Assembly: GCA_030278955.1 (NCBI GenBank)
Contig: JAOANR010000004.1
Span: forward strand, 57,561,120 to 57,625,119
From: Hygrophila difformis
Taxonomy: Eukaryota; Streptophyta; Magnoliopsida; Lamiales; Acanthaceae
Direction: 5' to 3'
Length of the DNA stretch: 64,000 bases
Shown: piece by piece, positions 9,601 through 18,529 of the stretch
How the letters are laid out: each line of letters starts with the position of its first letter
Position numbering within the stretch: position 1 is the first letter of the stretch
Notes under the pieces: model-generated
Seen by the model: only the letters and a program-made list of their open reading frames with translations
The model's database searches: none
Told to the model about the DNA's origin: nothing
Translations under genes and position numbers: made by a program

Positions 9601-12189
9601 ATGCCTCGCACAGATCGTGGTGGTGAAAAGAATTACGATCCAGAGATTGAAAAGACCGCACGCCGTTTGAGTAAAGAAGCCAGGGAACGAAGGAAAGAAG
9701 AGAAAGCGGAGGTGTCAACACCTTTGCTCAATTTGGAAATTCAAATAGCGGAGGATTCAAGTTCATCATCAGATTCTGAGGAAAGCAAAAAAGTGGAAGA
9801 GGAAACTGAAATTCCTCAACCTGCTATGGCACAACAGAGAACATTGAGGGAGCTAGCATCCCCTGACTTGGCTCAACAGCCACTCTGTATTACTTTTCCT
9901 ACTGTGGCCGACAATGCGGCCTCTGTGTTGAAAACTGGACTAATACATTTGTTGCCTAACTTTCATGGTTTGTTAGGAGAAGAACCACACAAACACTTAC
10001 AGGAGTTTGATGTGGTGTGTACAAGCATGAAACCAGCTGGTGTCACTGAAGATCAAATCAAGCTAAGGGCATTTCCATTTTCCTTGAAAGATGCAGCAAA
10101 GGATTGGTTGTTCAACCTTCCTGCAGGTAGTATCACCACTTGGAATGAGATGAAGCGTAAGTTTTTGGAGAAGTATTTTCCTGCTTCTCGAGCTGCAAAT
10201 CTGAGGAAAGAAATATGTGGTATTAAACAAGCTACAGGGGAGTCACTTTTCGAATACTGGGATAGGTTCAATAAACTTATTACTAGGTGTCCACAACACC
10301 AAATTTCCGAGCAATTACTAATCCAGTATTTCTATGAAGGTTTAACCACTATGGACAGGATGCTTATAGATGCTGCAAGTGGAGGTGCACTTATGAACAA
10401 GACACCGGAGGAGGCTTGGGCATTGTTGAATAATATGGCAATGAATTCACAGCAGTTTGGGCCAAGGGAAGTTGTTCCAGTGAAAGAAGCTGGGGAAGTA
10501 AGTTCTTTACAGCAACAATTAACTGAATTAACATCTTTTGTTCGTAAGCTTGCTGTAGGGAATGCACAGGTAAAGGCCTGTGGAATATGCTCAAACACGA
10601 ATCATTCCACTGATGCTTGTCCCACGTTGTCTGAGGAATTAGAAGTTAATGCAGCTGGATTTGTGCAAATGAGGAATTACGACCCATTTTCCAACACGTA
10701 CAATCCGGGATGGAGGGATCATCCCAATTTGCGTTATGGGAATCAACAAGCTCCTACACAACAACCTCCGGGTTTTCAACCAGCTCCACCGCCGCCACAA
10801 CAAAGGGCAGCCCCACAAGCTCCCTTCCCAGGTAATTCTCTACATGATCTAGTTAAGAATATGGCAGCTAATATGTTGCAATTTCAACAGGAAACTAGAA
10901 CAAGTATAAAGAATTTGGAGGATCAAATGTCCCAAGTAGTGAATGAGGTACGTGATATGAAGCAAAGGGAAAAAGGAAAATTGCCTGCTCAAACACATGC
11001 TAATCCTGGAAATGTTAGTGCAATGACGCTGAGAAGTGGAAAGGAATTAGAAGGTCCAAAAGAGATCGTTTCAAAGGAAAAGGCAGAGGATGAAATTGAA
11101 AAAGAAATGGAGCAAGAAGCACAAAAATCAAGTGATAAGGTAAAATTAAATTTACCAATTACTCCAAAATCTAATATTGCTCCTTTTCCTCATAGGTTGG
11201 TGAAGCCTTCAAAGGGAGACAAGGACAAGGAAATCATGGAGGTGTTTAAAAAAGTGGAATTGAGCATTCCCTTGTTAGATGCAATCAAGCAGATCCCTCG
11301 ATATGCAAAGTTTCTAAAGGACTTTTGTTCCAACAAGCAAAAATTGAGAGGAGATGAGAAGGTGATAGCGGGAGAAAGTGTATCCGCTATGCTTCAAAGG
11401 AAACTTCCACAAAAATGCGGAGATCCCGGTATGTTTGTCATTCCATGCAAGATAGGTAAAATGGAGGTAAAAAGGGCTATGTTAGATTTAGGTGCTGCTA
11501 TTAATGTAATGCCTAGATCTATTTTTAACTCTTTGAACATTGGACAACTTAAAGAAACGGGCATAATAATTCAATTAGCGGATAGGACTAATGCTTACCC
11601 TGAAGGGATTATAGAGGATGTCCTAGTTCAAGTTAATGAGTTAATATTTCCTGTTGATTTCTATATTTTGGACATGCATGACGAAAACTCACCAAATCCC
11701 TCACCTATTTTGCTAGGAAGACCTTTTATGAGCACTGCGCAAACTAAAATTGATGTAAAAAATGGAACTCTCACAATGGAATTTGATGGGGAACAAATAA
11801 AATTTAACATTTTTGATGCTATGAAATACCCTATGGAATCTAATGAATTGTGTGGAGTGGATATACTTGATAGTTGTGTGCAGGAAGTGTGGAAAGAGAT
11901 GCAAGAGGATGTCATGGTGTACAAGGAAGATCCACCACTTTTAAAAGAAAATGGTATGAAATTTTGTGGATCTTCTTCATTATTTGATCAAGGTAAGAGT
12001 TGTTCTTGTGAGATTTGTCCATTTACTAAATCTAACAATGATTCTTTTGATAAAATGGCAACCCCAAGTTTTGCCTTGGACAAGAAGGTGAATGTAAATG
12101 GTTTCCAACTTAAGCCATATTACAAGGGATTTGCAAAGAAAAGAAGTGGAGTATATGACTCCCAGAAGTCCCAAGTGGGAAAATGTTAA
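9601..12189 (+). CDS. Gag-protease polyprotein with integrase C-terminal tail (A1)
   Basis: This intact 862-residue frame is the only long ORF of A1. Gag (retrotransposon gag family) spans about residues 110-290 and would form the particle. A CCHC zinc knuckle uses C327, C330, H335 and C340. A Pro/Gln-rich linker and a coiled coil (about 420-460) follow. The aspartic protease lies at about 605-735, with the active-site block MLDLGAAINVMP (DLGA, as usual in Athila, rather than DTGA) and LLGRPFM near its end. Residues 828-845 (KKVNVNGFQLKPYYKGF) match the C-terminal end of the integrase at 39627-40907, so RT, RNase H and the integrase core were lost by an internal, frame-keeping deletion. The start MPRTDR is supported by the equivalent MPRSSR in family B. 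A2 carries a disabled copy. Confidence 0.93.
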   Translation: MPRTDRGGEKNYDPEIEKTARRLSKEARERRKEEKAEVSTPLLNLEIQIAEDSSSSSDSEESKKVEEETEIPQPAMAQQRTLRELASPDLAQQPLCITFPTVADNAASVLKTGLIHLLPNFHGLLGEEPHKHLQEFDVVCTSMKPAGVTEDQIKLRAFPFSLKDAAKDWLFNLPAGSITTWNEMKRKFLEKYFPASRAANLRKEICGIKQATGESLFEYWDRFNKLITRCPQHQISEQLLIQYFYEGLTTMDRMLIDAASGGALMNKTPEEAWALLNNMAMNSQQFGPREVVPVKEAGEVSSLQQQLTELTSFVRKLAVGNAQVKACGICSNTNHSTDACPTLSEELEVNAAGFVQMRNYDPFSNTYNPGWRDHPNLRYGNQQAPTQQPPGFQPAPPPPQQRAAPQAPFPGNSLHDLVKNMAANMLQFQQETRTSIKNLEDQMSQVVNEVRDMKQREKGKLPAQTHANPGNVSAMTLRSGKELEGPKEIVSKEKAEDEIEKEMEQEAQKSSDKVKLNLPITPKSNIAPFPHRLVKPSKGDKDKEIMEVFKKVELSIPLLDAIKQIPRYAKFLKDFCSNKQKLRGDEKVIAGESVSAMLQRKLPQKCGDPGMFVIPCKIGKMEVKRAMLDLGAAINVMPRSIFNSLNIGQLKETGIIIQLADRTNAYPEGIIEDVLVQVNELIFPVDFYILDMHDENSPNPSPILLGRPFMSTAQTKIDVKNGTLTMEFDGEQIKFNIFDAMKYPMESNELCGVDILDSCVQEVWKEMQEDVMVYKEDPPLLKENGMKFCGSSSLFDQGKSCSCEICPFTKSNNDSFDKMATPSFALDKKVNVNGFQLKPYYKGFAKKRSGVYDSQKSQVGKC

Positions 12190-12238
12190 TTGGAACTTTG
12201 ACGATATGTCTAGCCAAAGACTTAAAAGAAAGGCGCTT

Positions 12239-12256
12239 CTTGGGAGGCAACCCAAG
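12239..12256 (+). promoter_or_regulatory. Conserved post-pol hairpin
   Basis: CTTGGG-AGGCAA-CCCAAG is a perfect 6-bp stem with a 6-base loop, 50 bases after the gag-pro stop. It and its flank (AAAGGCGCTTCTTGGGAGG) recur in all five elements that cover this point: 23739-23756, 34428-34445, 40955-40972 and 50824-50841. This is strong conservation for non-coding DNA. Function unknown. Confidence 0.75.
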
Positions 12257-12391
12257 TTTCATATTTAAATTTCGCTTTGTTTAGTTGAATTTTCGAGTCT
12301 TAGTTCGAGTCTAATAAAGTTTTCTTTGGTTTTTGATTTCAATTGTTGATTTCAGGAGCTTTTGGAGTTGCAGAGTAAAAATTGGTGTTTT

Positions 12392-12652
12392 GCGTGGGCA
12401 CACTTAAGAGCAAAATTCATTCTTGAATTCATAAGGAAAAAAAATGGATAAACAGAGTAATTAGAAGCCTTGCGCGTGGGCACGCATAAGGAGTAAAATT
12501 ACACTGGAATTTGGGTTCAAGTAAAAAGAGGGATAAACAGGATAATTTGAAGCTTTGCGCGTGGGCACGCTCAAGGAGTAAATATACACTGGTATTGGAG
12601 TGGAAGGAAGGAAGTCCACCAGGCTAAATGGGAGTCTTAGGCGTGGGCACAC
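12392..12652 (+). repeat. Array of GCGTGGGCACGC palindromes
   Basis: Four copies (12392-12403, 12474-12485, 12559-12570, 12641-12652) lie about 80-85 bases apart inside a degenerate tandem repeat. Perfect copies are inverted half-sites GCGTG and CACGC around two bases, extended by TAAG on the right. One further copy lies in U3 of the LTR (8128-8139). Families of the CGTG/CACG core are known plant factor sites; the role here is inferred. Confidence 0.75.
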
Positions 12653-12699
12653 ATAAGGAATAAAAATAGCCTGCATATTTCAAGCCCACAATAAGCAAA

Positions 12700-13343
12700 A
12701 CCTACACAACTCTAGATCTTTTCTCTCTCCCTCTCTCTCTCTCTCTCCCTCACCCCGCCGGAACCCTACCTGCCCGCCGGAACACCACCCACCGCCGGCC
12801 ACCGCACACCACCACCCCTGTCCGCCGTCCGCCGCCCGTCTCTCTCGCGGATTCGACAGCGCCGCAGCCTCCGTCGCAGCGCCGTCCTCGCCACCGCGAG
12901 CCACCACGCGCCTCCGCGTTCAAGCTCGAGCCAACGCCGCAGCATCCTCTCTCCCACCGCCGCCCAGCTCGCCGCCGCCGCCATCGCCGAACGCCTGTCT
13001 CTCTCCTCGCCGAACGCCATCGCCGAACGCCTTCCGCTCCACCGAACGCCGCAGCCTCCTCTCTCTCGCCGTCGCGCCTCCACCTCGCGCCGCTCCGTCC
13101 GCCGCCCCTCAGTCGCGAATCGACGCCATCGCCGCCCCTCAGTCGCGAATCGACGCCATCGCCGCCCTCAGTCGCGGATCGTCGCCACCTTCAAAGCACC
13201 ACCGCCGTCGCCGCACCAGTCGCGAGCGCCGCCACTCCTGACCTCAGATCCGCCCCTCGCCATCTCTTCCGCTCGCCGCCTCCAGTCGCCGCCGCCGCCC
13301 CACGCCACCAGAGCCGCCCTCTGCCCACCACCGCTGCAAAAAG
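12700..13343 (+). other. CT-rich then GC-rich block, candidate leader exon (A1)
   Basis: A CT-dinucleotide run at about 12722-12751 precedes about 590 bases of very C/G-rich, CpG-rich sequence in an otherwise AT-rich element. A 30-bp unit beginning GCCGCCCCTCAGTCGCG repeats at 13101-13130 and 13131-13160, with a third diverged copy to about 13186. Frames exist on both strands but their peptides are not shared with family B, so I treat the block as untranslated. It ends at a possible splice donor. Confidence 0.6.
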
Positions 13344-13748
13344 GTTCACAATCAGGTTCATTCTATTTTGCAATTCATCCCAATCTGTCTTCCCGTTTGG
13401 TTTGATGTTGAGTGCTTAAAAATCTGTCTTTGTTGCAATTAATTTGGAATTTTGTGTCTGCTTTTGGTTAACAATTGGTATTGCTGTGCACACTGATCTT
13501 AGTATATGCTTGGTAAATTGAGATTATTCGTGTATTCAGATATCAACTTGAATCTTGGCTTAGTTTGATTGATTCCATTGGTGATTTCTGTAAATCAAGA
13601 TGATATGACCAATTGAAGTGTGCAAATTGTGAATTAAGATTGGTTGAGCATAGGCTAGTCTGGATTTAAAACTGTGGTTAGCTCTAGGGGTATTGAATTG
13701 TGCTATTCTCGTTGCTACTTGGTTGTTTGTGGAATTTTCTGAGTGCAG
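13344..13748 (+). other. Putative intron of the env-position transcript (A1)
   Basis: The AT-rich segment begins GTTCAC after AAAAAG and ends TTTTCTGAGTGCAG, 9 bases before the ATGGGG of the next ORF. Corresponding segments with GT...TGCAG ends are in A2 (49344-49748), B1 (21516-21932), B2 (32526-32989) and D (43791-44220). Splicing is inferred from this conservation. Confidence 0.6.
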
Positions 13749-13757
13749 GGACCTACA

Positions 13758-13832
13758 ATGGGGAGAAACAACACCCCGGCTACTCGATCTAAACCCCCAA
13801 CAAAGAAAGGTCCAACAAAGTTGCCACCTTGA
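13758..13832 (+). pseudogene. Remnant of the env-position ORF (A1)
   Basis: ATG immediately downstream of the putative splice acceptor opens a 24-residue frame (MGRNNTPATRSK...). Its first residues resemble the start (MGREKGKAQATSSK) of the 448-residue protein at 42439-43785. In another frame, 13822-13920 encodes a short helical peptide ending LRAKQ and comparable to that protein's C-terminal coiled coil, so the middle has been deleted. Probably not functional. Confidence 0.5.
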
Positions 13833-14010
13833 AAGCATCTCAGACCGAAATTCAAACTTCCCAGGCTCGCCTTAAAGCAAAGATGGACTCTATTTTAGAG
13901 ATCCTCCGGGCCAAACAATAGGCCCCGCGGGCGCCTCCACCTAATCCAGGGAAGTTCTTATCCCCTCCTCTTAATTTCATCTTTATTTTGCAATAGGGAC
14001 ATTGCATGAT

Positions 14011-14026
14011 TTAGGTGTGGGGGGAT
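14011..14026 (+). promoter_or_regulatory. Internal PPT-like G tract (A1)
   Basis: TTAGGTGTGGGGGGATT matches the true PPT (15428-15442) over about 12 bases but lies about 1.4 kb upstream of the 3' LTR. Every element in the window has this second tract at the same relative place. Confidence 0.65.
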
Positions 14027-14768
14027 TTTTAGGGACATGCTTACACATGAATATGATTTTTGAACTTCCTAGTTTGTCCTCTTGTGTTGTCTTGCCAAGT
14101 CTTATGTGCATTACTTGACTATTGTAGAGTTTGCCATGTTCTTAGTCAAATTAATTGAGGGGTATGCTTAGTTTTCTATCACTTAACCCTAAGTGAGCTA
14201 TTTGAGCCTTTTTTTTTTAAATTTGAGCTTTTTTTTTAAAAAAAAAAAAATCCATGAAATAAAAAATAAAAAAATAAAAAATAAAAAAAAAATAAAAAAA
14301 AAAACTCATCACATATTTGCTCAAATTTTCTTGTTGTGTGAAACGCATGAGACTGGATTTTCTAGAACTTGCTTGATTATACATAGTTATTGTACTCTCA
14401 TTTTTGAATCTTGATGCAAATAAAATGATAAGGGCACTAGGAATACCCCATTTTGGCCTTGTTTTCCCCTTGACCCATGTTTATCCTTTAGTGAACTACT
14501 CTGAGCCTATTGATGATATATCCATTTTTCTTGGTTCATGCTTAACCCCTTAGCCTGAGACATTTTTCTTCGATTATGGCCATACACTCATTTGAACCCT
14601 AGGAACATGAGGAAATTTGTTTAAGTATCATTACATGTGATTTTGGTTAAAGGTTGCACTTGATGTGAGTTGATTGAGTTTTTGTATTCGACATGTGATT
14701 TTGTTATTGTACTGCCTCTCTAAAAAAAAAAAGAAAAAAAAAAAAAGAAAAAAAAAGAAGAAAAAAAT
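14027..14768 (+). other. Non-coding region with poly(T)/poly(A) tracts (A1)
   Basis: No gene. Contains TTTTTTTT and A-rich runs at 14209-14310 and 14720-14768. The whole region is repeated inverted in A2. Confidence 0.7.
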
Positions 14769-14905
14769 ACCAGGGCAGTGGAAATAAATAGTTTGGAACG
14801 TGTTCCTCTAACCGGAGTGTTATGAACAAAGAGTTGAAGTTCTGTCTGCAATTTTCAGACAATGGAATTCCTCTCATAAACGTACCAAGCTATTGAAGGC
14901 CACCA
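14769..14905 (+). other. Conserved block between homopolymer tracts (A1)
   Basis: About 135 bases, from GGGCAGTGG to CTATTGAAGGCC, closely conserved between families A and B although both sides are A-rich runs. It contains the hairpin GTCTG-CAATTTT-CAGAC; family B has GTCTG-CACTTTT-CAGAT, which keeps pairing by a G-U. GTTC...GAAC arms also persist. Copies: 20571-20706, 31380-31522, 41450-41590, 47088-47228, 48196-48333. Confidence 0.65.
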
Positions 14906-15427
14906 AAAAAAAATGTTTTAAATATATATATAAAAAAAAAAAGAAAAAAGAGAGAGGCAGGCATGTTTGTATTAGCTGCAAGTGTAATTCTTTATTTTGA
15001 GAGCAGCATGATCATTGATGTCAAAGAGAATTTGTGCAACTTATGTTTCGTAGCATGTTTTGATGGTTAGACAATTTCCTCAATTCCTTTTAACCTACAT
15101 ACTCCATATTTTCCTACCCCAACCTTAGCCCCGTTACAACCCTAATAAAGACCCTTTGATTATGGGCATCATGTTCTTATTTGAGATGTGAATTTACTGT
15201 GATTTGATAGCAAGCCTATGGGATTGATAGTTCTCTATGCATATTGAGTGAAATCTAGCCTAAACACTTGAGGGTGAGTGATCTCTTATTATATTTTCCC
15301 ATTTTGTGATGATAGTTGGCTTTGCATACCTTGATTTTGATGAAACTTTGACATGGTTGAATGATACTTGGTTTGGCATGCACTTTTGATATTTGGTCAT
15401 GATATATGCTTGAGGACAAGCATGGAT
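14906..15427 (+). other. Non-coding 3' region of A1
   Basis: A-rich run to about 14950, then sequence without a frame leading to the PPT. Confidence 0.6.
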
Positions 15428-15442
15428 TAGGTGTGGGGGAGT
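15428..15442 (+). promoter_or_regulatory. Polypurine tract of A1
   Basis: TAGGTGTGGGGGAGT directly precedes the TG of the 3' LTR, as expected for the plus-strand primer. Confidence 0.85.
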
Positions 15443-16967
15443 TGATATATGTTGTATTTGATGATATTTTTATGCATATGTCAACTTAAATTGTTTGAGA
15501 AAATTAATAAAAATGGCCTTGATTGGATTGATTTTTGGGACATTGGTTTTGTAGGAAAGGTGGCAAAATTTCCAACATTGGGCAGCCTATTTTGAAGTAT
15601 TGGGCGTGCCCACGCCTAAGGTCCAATTCCCAGCTGTGGGGTCTATGTGTGAAGCATCAAAATTTGCAAAAAGATCCTTGGGGCTAAATTGAAGCATCTA
15701 AATCTTTGGGCATCAATTTTCAGATTTTTTGGCATCAAATCCTTGGGCATCAAATCATTGGGAATCAATTACAAAAGAATAATCAAAGGCATGATTTTGA
15801 TGTTTTTGGATGCAATTGAGGGAGGCTTTTGGATGCAATTGAGGAGGCTACTACCATGAACATGCAAAAAGGGAGAAAGAAGAATTAAAAATTGGTCTTG
15901 TTTTGCTATAAATAGGAGGAGACCAAAGAGCAAAAACACACAACACAACACACACAACACACACACAACACATTGGCCATTATTCCACAAAACACAAGAC
16001 ATTGGCCAATTTTCCACCAAGAGGGATTCCAACCATTGGAGGATTCCAAGGGCAATAAGGATTCGATCCTTCGTGGGTGATTTTCTTGTTCAATTTCTAT
16101 AATTGATTACCATGTTGGATTGTGTGGATTTGGTTATGTTTTGGATGGATTGTGAGTAGTTTTCTTATCTAGTTTAGGCTTTGAATTTGTGTGTGGATAT
16201 GGAATTGTGAGACTTATTTTGTTGACATATTTTTATGCTTAATTGAATTGGGTATTTTTAATTCCTCTATTTATTATGTTTTGAATTGCTTGATTGATAT
16301 AGCGGCCGCGTGTTGATTGAGTAATTTATTGCTATATTGGGAAGTGCATCCGTAATTGTGTAATTTTCCAATCAAGTAGCAAATTAGAGGAAGAATACTC
16401 TAGTGAGGGATTAAAATCGGTTTTAAACACTACCTCGTAGGATTAGTGTTGAATCGAATTGGGTTTTTCTTGTGCTAAATGCTATTAAGTCATGTTATGC
16501 TATGGTCGTACCTAGTATTCACACTTGATTAGGGGAATGGCTTATGGTCGTACCTAAGCCATCGAATAAGTATGGAAAAATTGGTTGGGAAACGCTTGTA
16601 GACCAACTTTAACCAATTTAGTCAATTAACCAATTAAGTTAAATGCATGTCAATGATCAATTCCATATCCAATACATAATTCATGCCTAAACTAGAGTTT
16701 TAATTATCCTAAAGAGCTCACTTGTTACCTTGCAATTATTTTTATTCTTGTTTAATTGTTATTTTCTTTTTACTAGTTTAGTTGAAATCAAATCCCCCCA
16801 TCTTTATAAATATAAATATAATTTATAATTAATCAAGTGATTGAAAATAAACTCTTTGAGCAAGTTCCCTGTGGAGACGACCCTACTCACTATATATATT
16901 ACATTTATTTATCTTCGTCTGTGGTGTAGGACTAATATTTAAATTGCAGCTTTGCGACGAGCTAGCA
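15443..16967 (+). repeat. LTR A, copy 2 (3' LTR of A1)
   Basis: 1525 bp, TG...CA, nearly identical to copies 1 and 3. It is unusual in being followed by the spacer and PBS (16973-16990) as if it were also a 5' LTR. Confidence 0.93.
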
Positions 16968-16972
16968 ATTTT

Positions 16973-16990
16973 TGGCGCCGTTGCCGGGGA
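16973..16990 (+). other. Second PBS fused to a PPT remnant
   Basis: The tRNA-Asp PBS is followed after two bases (GT) by a new LTR at 16993. The PBS ends GGGGA and the PPT ends GGGGGAGT, so the join fits loss of an entire internal region through GGGGA microhomology. Confidence 0.85.
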
Positions 16991-16992
16991 GT

Positions 16993-18517
16993 TGATATAT
17001 GTTGTATTTGATGATATTTTTATGCATATGTCAACTTAAATTGTTTGAGAAAATTAATAAAAATGGCCTTGATTGGATTGATTTTTGGGACATTGGTTTT
17101 GTAGGAAAGGTGGCAAAATTTCCAACATTGGGCAGCCTATTTTGAAGTATTGGGCGTGCCCACGCCTAAGGTCCAATTCCCAGCTGTGGGGTCTATGTGT
17201 GAAGCATCAAAATTTGCAAAAAGATCCTTGGGGCTAAATTGAAGCATCTAAATCTTTGGGCATCAATTTTCAGATTTTTTGGCATCAAATCCTTGGGCAT
17301 CAAATCATTGGGAATCAATTACAAAAGAATAATCAAAGGCATGATTTTGATGTTTTTGGATGCAATTGAGGGAGGCTTTTGGATGCAATTGAGGAGGCTA
17401 CTACCATGAACATGCAAAAAGGGAGAAAGAAGAATTAAAAATTGGTCTTGTTTTGCTATAAATAGGAGGAGACCAAAGAGCAAAAACACACAACACAACA
17501 CACACAACACACACACAACACATTGGCCATTATTCCACAAAACACAAGACATTGGCCAATTTTCCACCAAGAGGGATTCCAACCATTGGAGGATTCCAAG
17601 GGCAATAAGGATTCGATCCTTCGTGGGTGATTTTCTTGTTCAATTTCTATAATTGATTACCATGTTGGATTGTGTGGATTTGGTTATGTTTTGGATGGAT
17701 TGTGAGTAGTTTTCTTATCTAGTTTAGGCTTTGAATTTGTGTGTGGATATGGAATTGTGAGACTTATTTTGTTGACATATTTTTATGCTTAATTGAATTG
17801 GGTATTTTTAATTCCTCTATTTATTATGTTTTGAATTGCTTGATTGATATAGCGGCCGCGTGTTGATTGAGTAATTTATTGCTATATTGGGAAGTGCATC
17901 CGTAATTGTGTAATTTTCCAATCAAGTAGCAAACTAGAGGAAGAATACTCTAGTGAGGGATTAAAATCGGTTTTAAACACTACCTCGTAGGATTAGTGTT
18001 GAATCGAATTGGGTTTTTCTTGTGCTAAATGCTATTAAGTCATGTTATGCTATGGTCGTACCTAGTATTCACACTTGATTAGGGGAATGGCTTATGGTCG
18101 TACCTAAGCCATCGAATAAGTATGGAAAAATTGGTTGGGAAACGCTTGTAGACCAACTTTAACCAATTTAGTCAATTAACCAATTAAGTTAAATGCATGT
18201 CAATGATCAATTCCATATCCAATACATAATTCATGCCTAAACTAGAGTTTTAATTATCCTAAAGAGCTCACTTGTTACCTTGCAATTATTTTTATTCTTG
18301 TTTAATTGTTATTTTCTTTTTACTAGTTTAGTTGAAATCAAATCCCCCCATCTTTATAAATATAAATATAATTTATAATTAATCAAGTGATTGAAAATAA
18401 ACTCTTTGAGCAAGTTCCCTGTGGAGACGACCCTACTCACTATATATATTACATTTATTTATCTTCGTCTGTGGTGTAGGACTAATATTTAAATTGCAGC
18501 TTTGCGACGAGCTAGCA
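16993..18517 (+). repeat. LTR A, copy 3
   Basis: 1525 bp, nearly identical to copy 2. It ends GAGCTAGCA, then ATTTTT, then AAAATT and the inverted LTR B. The PBS expected here has been cut to a single base. Confidence 0.93.
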
Positions 18518-18529
18518 ATTTTTAAAATT

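Larger units (their letters stand above)
7967..18517 (+). mobile_element. Element A1, Athila-like non-autonomous LTR retrotransposon with three LTRs
   Basis: Order: LTR (7967-9490), tRNA-Asp PBS, gag-pro ORF, hairpin, palindrome array, GC-rich block, intron-like segment, ORF remnant, internal G-tract, conserved block, PPT, LTR (15443-16967). A second PBS then follows, joined directly to a third LTR (16993-18517). RT, RNase H and integrase core are absent, so movement would need a related autonomous element. The LTRs differ by only a few bases, implying a young insertion. There is no target-site duplication: the left end meets unique DNA and the right end is fused head-to-head to element B1. 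Confidence 0.88.

Noticed and set aside
12680..13083. Arg/Gly-rich minus-strand frames of A1, repeated in A2
   Set aside because: Identity with A2 (50009-50412) only reflects recent duplication of the DNA. No domain, and antisense to the element.
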